The position numbers and the translations under genes were made by a program. This document shows, piece after piece, positions 9,310 through 15,076 of a stretch of 64,000 bases of DNA. The notes under the pieces are model-generated. The model did no database searches, was not told where the DNA came from, and saw only the letters and a list, made by a program, of their open reading frames with translations. The stretch is taken from assembly GCA_963169325.1 (NCBI GenBank), contig CAUJEY010000335.1, positions 49,874-113,873 of the forward strand, in the 5' to 3' direction. Each line of letters starts with the position of its first letter. Within the stretch, counting starts at the first letter, position 1. The DNA comes from Bacteroidota bacterium. Its GTDB lineage: Bacteria > Bacteroidota > Bacteroidia > Chitinophagales > Saprospiraceae.

Positions 9310-9617
9310 AAGGTTACGTGTAATATCCGCATACCCGGCTGGTGCATAAACGCCAGTTCGCGATCCGTGTCGTCGATATCGTTGTCGATAATGATTTCCT
9401 GAAGTGAAATGGTTTTGTCGCCCTGCAGGTTGCGGCTCTTGAGCATCTGGAGCCCGCCCTTGTGGACGGTAGGGAAAATATCGTCATCCATTGGTGCGAG
9501 CAATAAAGCCTTTTGTTGCGGATAATAAACGGTATAGACCTGCGGCGTAGCGCCGAAAACCGCTTCGGCGATATCGCCGGGTATCCAAAGATGTTGTGTC
9601 CGAAGTTTTATACCCAT
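9306..9617 (-). CDS. 103-aa hydrogenase-operon protein of unknown function
   Basis: This small soluble protein (MGIKLRTQHLWIPGDI...) is predicted to be mainly beta-strand, with no Cys pair, signal peptide or membrane segment, and I do not recognise its family. It sits seven bases after the endopeptidase gene and overlaps the TPR gene by four bases (ATGA), so it is certainly in the hydrogenase operon. Segments such as VYTVYYPQQKALLLAPMDDD and an acidic IIIDNDIDDTDRE are distinctive. It could be a chaperone or subunit adaptor of the hydrogenase, but nothing in the sequence proves this. Confidence 0.75.
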   Translation of the reverse strand: MGIKLRTQHLWIPGDIAEAVFGATPQVYTVYYPQQKALLLAPMDDDIFPTVHKGGLQMLKSRNLQGDKTISLQEIIIDNDIDDTDRELAFMHQPGMRILHVTL

Positions 9618-9624
9618 TCGTTTT

Positions 9625-10107
9625 TCAAACAGCGATCAAACCGAGTTCTTCCAGTATCAGATCGGTCACTTTTAAGCCTGCCTCCTGCACCGTTTCGCTG
9701 ATGCCCACATCGAGGCGGGTATTGGTTACGGCGATCAGGTAAACAGAAATATCATCGGGGTATTCGGGGCCCAGTATTTTTTTTGCATACGAAAGCGCCT
9801 GATCCCATTTCAGGCTGTGCAAAAAAACCATGGGATCATCCTGAACGGCCGCCTCGACGGCATCGGCAGGCAGGCGGTAAAGCGTGCCGTCGGGTTCGCC
9901 CGTGTTCAGGACGGCGTCCACAAAGATAATACGTTCGTGGCCCCTGAGTTGAAATAACACCTCGAAAGCCGACGTCCCCATATCGATCAGGCTGATGTTT
10001 GGGATCGTGTTTCCAAGTCTTTTTTGCAATTCTTCGATCACCAGACAGCCCACGCCGTCGTCGCTGCGAACGGGATTGCCAAATCCGAGAATTGCCGTTT
10101 TTTTCAT
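9625..10107 (-). CDS. hupD: Hydrogenase large-subunit maturation endopeptidase
   Basis: This 160-residue HyaD/HybD/HupW-family protease removes the C-terminal extension of the large subunit after Ni insertion. Typical elements are ILGFGNPVRSDDGVG (residues 6-20, with acidic Ni-probing residues D16/D17), IIFVDAVLNTG with D64 and FLHSLKW with H97. They correspond to the Glu/Asp/His triad of HybD, with Asp replacing Glu at the first position. The start is the ATG giving MKKTAIL; the frame is open further upstream, but that would overlap hupL. It lies 19 bases after hupL, whose 15-residue C-terminal tail is its expected substrate. The symbol hupD is by analogy. Confidence 0.92.
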   Translation of the reverse strand: MKKTAILGFGNPVRSDDGVGCLVIEELQKRLGNTIPNISLIDMGTSAFEVLFQLRGHERIIFVDAVLNTGEPDGTLYRLPADAVEAAVQDDPMVFLHSLKWDQALSYAKKILGPEYPDDISVYLIAVTNTRLDVGISETVQEAGLKVTDLILEELGLIAV

Positions 10108-10126
10108 GTATTTATCGGTTCTTGAT

Positions 10127-11719
10127 CTACAGTTTAAACTTGGCCAGTTGTTCGCCGGTCTTGCCGTCGTGTGCGTGTACGGTACACACCAGGCAGGAGT
10201 CGAACGAGCGGGCAACCATGCCAACTTCGACCGGATCGTGCGGATCTTCAATTTCGATACCCGTGAGGGCGGCCTCAATCGGGCCACTTTTGCCTTGTTC
10301 GTCGTTTGGACCGACATTCCAGGTGGTGGGCGCCATTACCTGGTAGTTTTTGATCACGCCGTTTTTGATCTCGATCCAGTGGGCAAGCGCGCCGCGGGCG
10401 GCTTCAGTAGCTCCAAAACCCATACCGTCTCTTTCCTCCGGCTTGATGTAAAACTCGCCGTCGAGGTCAATTTGAGAAAGCCACTGGTTGATGAATTCGT
10501 AGAGGCGCGGCGCTTCATGCACCCGGGCAAGGGTTCTGGTGAATACATTGGGGCCGAGTTTGGTGATAATATCGCCAAAGAGGGGGTCTTGAATCTGGTG
10601 GTTCAGGTTGTTCGGGTTAGCGTTCATAATTACGCGCGAGAGCGGGCCGGCCTCCGCGGAGAAGCCATCGTATCGTGGTGCTTTGGCCCAGCTGTATTTG
10701 CCGTTGAAATCCGAATCGGCCAGGTGCTGCGATTGTACCGGCGTGGGGAACGGTTCCTTCCACGGGTGTTCGGCGGGCACATCGGCGTACCAGGAGTGCT
10801 TGACGTGCTCTTTGATCTTCAGGTGGTCGAACTCGCTCCAGTTTTTGCCATCAAAAAATCCGGACGAACTGATAAGTGCCTTGTTGCGGCCCTCCACGGT
10901 TGGGGTGTTGTACAGGTCCTTGTGCAGGTAAGTGCCGTAAGCCAGGAATTTGCCTACGCCCTGCCCGAATTTATCCAGCCCAAACTCGAGGCTGGCGCGG
11001 ATAAACAGACCCAGGTCGCTGTTGCGCTGGCTTTCGTTTTCATCCACCCAGGCCATGAGATCATCCCACGATTTGATGCGCAGGTAGCGCTCGATGGAAC
11101 AGCCCAACCACACGGGCTCCAACCAGTCGTTGCGGAAAAAATTCATGATAGCGTGTGCGCGGGTGATGTCCTTAAGGGTCGGCGCGCACATGACACCACC
11201 TGGAATCATATAAGAAGAATGGGGCCATTGGCCGCCGAACAGGGCATACACTTCCACCGGCCGCCCCGACGCGGTGACGCCTTTTTGAAAAGAAGTGCCT
11301 ACATAAGCGGCAAAACGTTTCACCACTTCGGCATACAAAGGCTTGTTGGCAAATTTTTTGTTCGCCAAATCTGTGGCGAAAATGGCGTAGAACCAACGGG
11401 GAATGGACTGAATCGTTTCGGTGGCCTGACCGATGGCGCGCAACAGCAAGGCGTTGGGCGACAGTTTGGTTTTCCAGGCCGTATCCAGCGCGGAAGAGGC
11501 GCAATACAGGTGTGAGCCGCCGCAAATGCCGCAAATACGCGGCGTAACGATTAGTCCGGACTGCGGGTCCTTTCCTTCCATAATCTTTTCAAACCCCCGA
11601 AACATGGCGGCCTGCGTATGGGCGCGTGTGACCACGCCGTTTTCCATGTAGACCTTTACATCGAGGTCGCCTTCAACCCGGCCTACCGGTGAAATATTGA
11701 GTTCTTTTATGGTGGACAT
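10127..11719 (-). CDS. hupL: [NiFe] hydrogenase large subunit, group 2a type
   Basis: This 530-residue catalytic subunit holds the Ni-Fe site. The N-terminal L1 motif is RICGIC (C63 and C66) and the C-terminal L2 motif is SFDSCLVCTVH (C509, C512, H515). L2 reads DSC rather than the usual DPC. A 15-residue extension after H515 (AHDGKTGEQLAKFKL) is the expected target of the adjacent endopeptidase. There is no transmembrane tail or Tat signal, fitting a cytosolic uptake enzyme. Overall resemblance is to cyanobacterial HupL and mycobacterial HucL (group 2a). That assignment is from remembered motifs and should be confirmed by phylogeny. It follows hupS1 by 15 bases in the same operon. Confidence 0.95.
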   Translation of the reverse strand: MSTIKELNISPVGRVEGDLDVKVYMENGVVTRAHTQAAMFRGFEKIMEGKDPQSGLIVTPRICGICGGSHLYCASSALDTAWKTKLSPNALLLRAIGQATETIQSIPRWFYAIFATDLANKKFANKPLYAEVVKRFAAYVGTSFQKGVTASGRPVEVYALFGGQWPHSSYMIPGGVMCAPTLKDITRAHAIMNFFRNDWLEPVWLGCSIERYLRIKSWDDLMAWVDENESQRNSDLGLFIRASLEFGLDKFGQGVGKFLAYGTYLHKDLYNTPTVEGRNKALISSSGFFDGKNWSEFDHLKIKEHVKHSWYADVPAEHPWKEPFPTPVQSQHLADSDFNGKYSWAKAPRYDGFSAEAGPLSRVIMNANPNNLNHQIQDPLFGDIITKLGPNVFTRTLARVHEAPRLYEFINQWLSQIDLDGEFYIKPEERDGMGFGATEAARGALAHWIEIKNGVIKNYQVMAPTTWNVGPNDEQGKSGPIEAALTGIEIEDPHDPVEVGMVARSFDSCLVCTVHAHDGKTGEQLAKFKL

Positions 11720-11734
11720 GATTGTCAGATGTTT

Positions 11735-12715
11735 TTATTTGGATGTTTCAAAATGTTCCTGTTCCACGCCGAGTACGCGTTCGACAGTACCCATTACTTT
11801 CTCCACGCCGGCGCGGGTGTAATAGCCCATCCGGGAAACGCCGGTAGGCACATTCTGTGGCAGGAAGCCCAGGTATTTCATTGTTTTGAAAACGCTGCCT
11901 TTCACCAGGTCGTGATGCGGGAAGCCCGGTTCGGTACAACCAAGACAAGGGTGGTTGGCGCGTGTTTTGCTCGCCTGGCGATTCCACAGAATCCGGTTAC
12001 AACTGGCGCGGGTCATCGGGCCCCGGCAACCCACTTCATAAAACAGGCAGCCGCCGCGTTTGCCAAAGCCGCCGTCTACTTTTTGTGCAAAACTGATCGC
12101 ATTCGGGCAGCCTGTTTGTACAAAATCGGTGAAAAACGTCTTCGGGCGATGGTATTCATCTACCAGCACATCTTTGATCCGGCCGGTGGATATGGCCACC
12201 AAAATCTGCGTCACCCAGTCCGGATGGGCCGGGCAGCCGGGGATATTGATCACGGGCAATCCACCTTTCGATACAAAACCGGCGCCCAGGAATCCTCCCT
12301 TTTTATTTTTATGAAACTGCATCCCGGTGCTCTCGCTCGGATTGGGCGGCACTGCCGGAATGCCCCCCCAAGTGGCGCAATCGCCAATGGCTACTACAAA
12401 ACCGGCTACCTGGGAAAGTTCGCGTACCCAGTCCTGCATCGGCCGTTCGGCGAAATAATTCATGGTGCCGCTCCCTTTCGGGCCTTGTACGATGGAGCCC
12501 TCGTACACCAGAATGTCCATTTGTATCTTGCCCTTCAGAATATCATTGAGCAGGGTGGACACCTGATCTCCAAGTTCAAGTCCGATGGATGGGTGCCACA
12601 GGATGTTAATGCCAAAGTCGGTCACTAATTCCACGACGGTTGGTTCCTCGGCGTTCAGGAACGACATGGTATTTCCACTACATGCGCCGCCCTGCAACCA
12701 AAGTACATTTGCCAT
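11735..12715 (-). CDS. hupS: [NiFe] hydrogenase small subunit, operon copy (HupS1)
   Basis: This 326-residue electron-transfer subunit has no Tat signal. The N-terminus NVLWLQGGACSGNTMSFL matches group 2a HupS/HucS. The proximal cluster region has CSGN rather than CxxC, with later ligands in GDCATWGG and NIPGCPAHPDW. Medial and distal cluster Cys residues are in GGCLFYEVGCRG, RASCNRILWN and HPCLGCTEPGFPHHD. The ATG at 12715 is chosen over an in-frame TTG at 12721. It heads the hupSL operon behind a doubled operator and a TATCTTTG -7 box. A closely similar second small-subunit gene lies immediately upstream (12886-13845) without its own large subunit. Confidence 0.95.
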   Translation of the reverse strand: MANVLWLQGGACSGNTMSFLNAEEPTVVELVTDFGINILWHPSIGLELGDQVSTLLNDILKGKIQMDILVYEGSIVQGPKGSGTMNYFAERPMQDWVRELSQVAGFVVAIGDCATWGGIPAVPPNPSESTGMQFHKNKKGGFLGAGFVSKGGLPVINIPGCPAHPDWVTQILVAISTGRIKDVLVDEYHRPKTFFTDFVQTGCPNAISFAQKVDGGFGKRGGCLFYEVGCRGPMTRASCNRILWNRQASKTRANHPCLGCTEPGFPHHDLVKGSVFKTMKYLGFLPQNVPTGVSRMGYYTRAGVEKVMGTVERVLGVEQEHFETSK

Positions 12716-12780
12716 AAGCAATTAAAGTTTTGGTGAACCCGATATTTTTAAAATCTTGTCTCGTATTTGAAGCAACCGGA

Positions 12781-12788
12781 CAAAGATA
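12781..12788 (-). promoter_or_regulatory. -7 promoter box of hupSL operon
   Basis: The minus strand reads TATCTTTG from 12788 to 12781, matching TAnnTTTG and identical to the hypB box. It is 15 bases from the proximal operator (14 at hypB). The transcript would start near 12775, giving a leader of about 60 bases. Confidence 0.7.
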
Positions 12789-12801
12789 GTGACACGAATA
12801 T

Positions 12802-12848
12802 GGTTTAGAAATTTTTTTCTAATTTTTTTAGAAAAAAATTTCTAAACC
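12802..12848. promoter_or_regulatory. Doubled operator palindrome upstream of hupS1
   Basis: A perfect 21-bp inverted repeat (12802-12822 and 12828-12848, 5-base T loop) contains two copies of TTTAGAA-N6-TTCTAAA. The copy at 12827-12846 matches exactly; the copy at 12804-12823 has one mismatch in the last half-site base. The two centres are 23 bp apart, about two helical turns, so two repressor dimers could sit side by side. It lies between the end of hupS2 and the -7 box of hupS1 and could also act as a terminator for the upstream unit. Confidence 0.75.
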
Positions 12849-12885
12849 GAACCCGGCTCAAAAATCAAGGTCGTATCAGGTGGCG

Positions 12886-13845
12886 CTATTTGGAAGTATC
12901 CGGGTCAGTTTGGGCAATCCCCAGCGCTTTCGTCGTGGCGGTTAAGGTGAAATAACCCAGCCGGGATGCGCCGTTCGGTAATTCGCGCGGCATGAATCCC
13001 AAATATTTCATCGTTTTGAAAATACTGCCCTTTTTCAGATCATGGTGCGGGAAGCCTGGTTCGGTGCAACCGAGGCAGGGATGGTTGGCGCGGGTTTTGC
13101 TCGACTGGCGGTTCCACAAAATGCGGTTGCAACTGGCGCGGGTCATGGGGCCGCGGCAACCCACTTCGTAGAACAGGCAGCCGCCGCGTTTGCCGAAGCC
13201 GCCATCAATTTTTTTCGAAAAACTAATGGCATTTGTACAGCCTGTTTGTACAAAATCGGTAAAAAAGGTCTTGGGCCGATGGAGGTCATCTATCAAAACA
13301 TCCCCAATCCGTCCGGTAGAGATGGCCACAAGGATTTGCGAAATCCAGTCGGGATGCGCCGGGCAACCAGGAATATTAATCACCGGCATACCTGCTTTAG
13401 AGATAAAACCTTCGCCCAGAAAGCCCCCCTTTTTTTCTTTGTGCCATTGCATTCCGGTGCTCTCGGTGGGGTTGGGCGGCACGGCCGGAATGCCGCCCCA
13501 GGTAGCGCAATCGCCGATAGCGACCACATAGCCGGCTACGTTGGACAGTTCGCGAACCCAGTCTTGCATGGGCCGTTCCGCAAAATTATTCATCGACCCG
13601 TTTCCATTCGGGCCTTGAATGACGGACCCTTCATATACAAAAATATCGAGTTGTACGCTTCCACGGAGGATGTCGTGAAGCAAATCGGACACCTGTTCCC
13701 CGATTTCAAGCGCGAGGGAAGGGTGGTACAAAATATTAATGCCAAAATCAGTGACCAACTCTACCACCGTAGGCTCTTGCGCACTCAGAAACGACATGGT
13801 ATTCCCACTACAAGCGCCGCCCTGAAGCCAGAGTATGTTTACCAT
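12886..13845 (-). CDS. Second [NiFe] hydrogenase small subunit (HupS2)
   Basis: This 319-residue protein is very similar to HupS1 over its whole length (NILWLQGGACSGNTMSFL, GDCATWGG, NIPGCPAHPDW, GGCLFYEVGCRG, RASCNRILWN, HPCLGCTEPGFPHHD). All Cys positions are conserved, so it should be a functional cluster-binding subunit. The C-terminal 30 residues and several surface positions differ. The ATG at 13845 is chosen because it aligns with the HupS1 start; the longer frame to 13980 would overlap tetR. It lies 53 bases after tetR, so it is probably expressed with the regulator, separately from hupSL. No second large subunit is present in the window. Confidence 0.92.
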   Translation of the reverse strand: MVNILWLQGGACSGNTMSFLSAQEPTVVELVTDFGINILYHPSLALEIGEQVSDLLHDILRGSVQLDIFVYEGSVIQGPNGNGSMNNFAERPMQDWVRELSNVAGYVVAIGDCATWGGIPAVPPNPTESTGMQWHKEKKGGFLGEGFISKAGMPVINIPGCPAHPDWISQILVAISTGRIGDVLIDDLHRPKTFFTDFVQTGCTNAISFSKKIDGGFGKRGGCLFYEVGCRGPMTRASCNRILWNRQSSKTRANHPCLGCTEPGFPHHDLKKGSIFKTMKYLGFMPRELPNGASRLGYFTLTATTKALGIAQTDPDTSK

Positions 13846-13898
13846 TGAAAATGAATTTTTGTCATTTACGGGTGTTACCTTTTTATCGGTGGCCGGGT

Positions 13899-14519
13899 TC
13901 AGGGAATTTTGCTTGGCTCTACCTCCAGTACAAACTCGTCCAGGCCTTGCCGTGTAAAATAGGGACTGATGTGAGACCACACGGATTGTTTGAACCGCTC
14001 TTCATTGAGCGATTGGCCTTTCAGAATCTGCTGCGGAATCCAAAATACGATGGTCATCCAAATGTTGTTGGTAAGCGTATCGTAAATGCCCGGCGCAGGC
14101 TCAGGCATCAACACCCCGCGTTGCACATTATAATCCAGCCGTTTTCGGATTTGCAGCATCATTTTACGGACAAATTGATGCCAGCGTTCAATAATACCCG
14201 GATATGAACGGTCTAATTCAAAAAGGTCGATCAGATAAAACTTGTATTTGGAGAAAAAACGGTGGTAGTGCTCTAATTGATGGTTAAAGTCGGTCAGTTT
14301 TGGGCTCATCAAAAAGGTGGAAAGTATTTGGGAGAACTCGTCGAAGAGACTCTCATAAACGGCACTCACAATCGCCTCTTTATTTTTAAAATGGTAGGCC
14401 AGATTGCCGACACTGATACCCGTTTCATCGGCAATTTGCTGGAGGCGTACATTGGCTACACCATATAAATTGAACAAGCGGATAGCCGCTTCCAGAATTT
14501 TTTGTTTGGTACTGTTCAT
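13899..14519 (-). CDS. TetR-family transcriptional regulator of the hydrogenase locus
   Basis: This 206-residue protein has an N-terminal TetR DNA-binding domain (residues 4-50: KQKILEAAIRLFNLYGVANV, then the helix-turn-helix LQQIADETGISVGNLAYHF). A helical C-terminal ligand/dimer domain follows, with FFSKYKFYLIDLFELDRSYP, similar to Bacteroidota TetR proteins with a DUF5116-like C-terminal part. The start ATG follows the 119-residue gene by 26 bases. It is the only regulator in the hydrogenase cluster. The palindrome upstream of its own unit (14957-14976) recurs before hypB and hupS1, so it probably represses all three units and itself. The ligand is unknown. It may also activate transcription; the sequence cannot tell. 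Confidence 0.92.
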   Translation of the reverse strand: MNSTKQKILEAAIRLFNLYGVANVRLQQIADETGISVGNLAYHFKNKEAIVSAVYESLFDEFSQILSTFLMSPKLTDFNHQLEHYHRFFSKYKFYLIDLFELDRSYPGIIERWHQFVRKMMLQIRKRLDYNVQRGVLMPEPAPGIYDTLTNNIWMTIVFWIPQQILKGQSLNEERFKQSVWSHISPYFTRQGLDEFVLEVEPSKIP

Positions 14520-14545
14520 TTATCTTAAAACAAAGTTATTGCAAA

Positions 14546-14905
14546 TCAATTCAGGGTAAGATGCAGGTCGTTTATATCAACGGAGAGGGTCCCTCTTTGG
14601 TCTTTTGCGGCCAAACGGCGCATGTAAAAAGCCATGGTGCGGGCACGTTTGGGACAGCTATGGCTGGTGATACGGCGGCTCAGGAATTTCAGCGGAGTCT
14701 TGTGGTGCGCGAACAACAGGTTAATTTCCCAGGCGCCTTTGCGCAGTTGTAAATACTCAATCACCGCCGCGTCGCTCAGCCAGAAATCGTCGCGATAAAA
14801 ATTCATGTCCGAATCAAGCCCTAATTTTTCAGTAAAAAAAAGGTTACTCAATCCGTCCAGCATTTTTGCATACAAGTCGGGAGGCATCGTAAAAGCAGGC
14901 TTCAT
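14546..14905 (-). CDS. 119-aa protein of unknown function upstream of tetR
   Basis: This small cytosolic protein (MKPAFTMPPDLYAKMLDGLS...) has no signal peptide, membrane segment or Cys pair, only one Cys (SHSCPKRARTMAF) and a basic middle. I do not recognise the family. It is first in the unit with tetR (26-base gap) and hupS2 and lies 51 bases from the operator palindrome. It could be a small hydrogenase accessory or modulator of the TetR protein; only the context suggests this. Codon use matches its neighbours. Confidence 0.7.
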   Translation of the reverse strand: MKPAFTMPPDLYAKMLDGLSNLFFTEKLGLDSDMNFYRDDFWLSDAAVIEYLQLRKGAWEINLLFAHHKTPLKFLSRRITSHSCPKRARTMAFYMRRLAAKDQRGTLSVDINDLHLTLN

Positions 14906-14956
14906 TACATCAAATTGTAGTTTTAATATCCGCTCATTCCCAAATAGCCCCTCAAA

Positions 14957-14976
14957 TTTAGAAGATTTTTTCTAAA
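14957..14976. promoter_or_regulatory. Putative autoregulatory TetR operator
   Basis: TTTAGAA, six bases, TTCTAAA: the same half-sites and spacing as at 4451 and 12827, extended by AA/TT on each side (14955-14978). It lies upstream of the 119aa-tetR-hupS2 unit. On the minus strand TATTTG at 14946-14941 is only a weak -7 match, and the distance to it differs from the other two sites. Confidence 0.7.
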
Positions 14977-15076
14977 TTCGGGTTGTTTGTTCAAATTCCC
15001 GCTGTTTTTGAACCGATATATGCAGGTTGAAACGGAGGGAAGCCATGTTTTTGCTTCATTTTTTGAAAAAATTTCC

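Noticed and set aside
12823..12827. Rho-independent terminator only, rather than an operator
   Set aside because: The long T-rich palindrome could terminate, but the exact recurrence of the 20-bp pattern at two other promoters favours an operator.
9995..13848. Long plus-strand frames opposite the hydrogenase genes (506, 299 and 268 codons)
   Set aside because: They mirror hupL, hupS1 and hupS2; the minus-strand proteins have diagnostic motifs and these do not.
13846..13980. Extended N-terminus of HupS2 (45 more residues)
   Set aside because: It overlaps the end of tetR, and the paralogue HupS1 starts at the equivalent of 13845.
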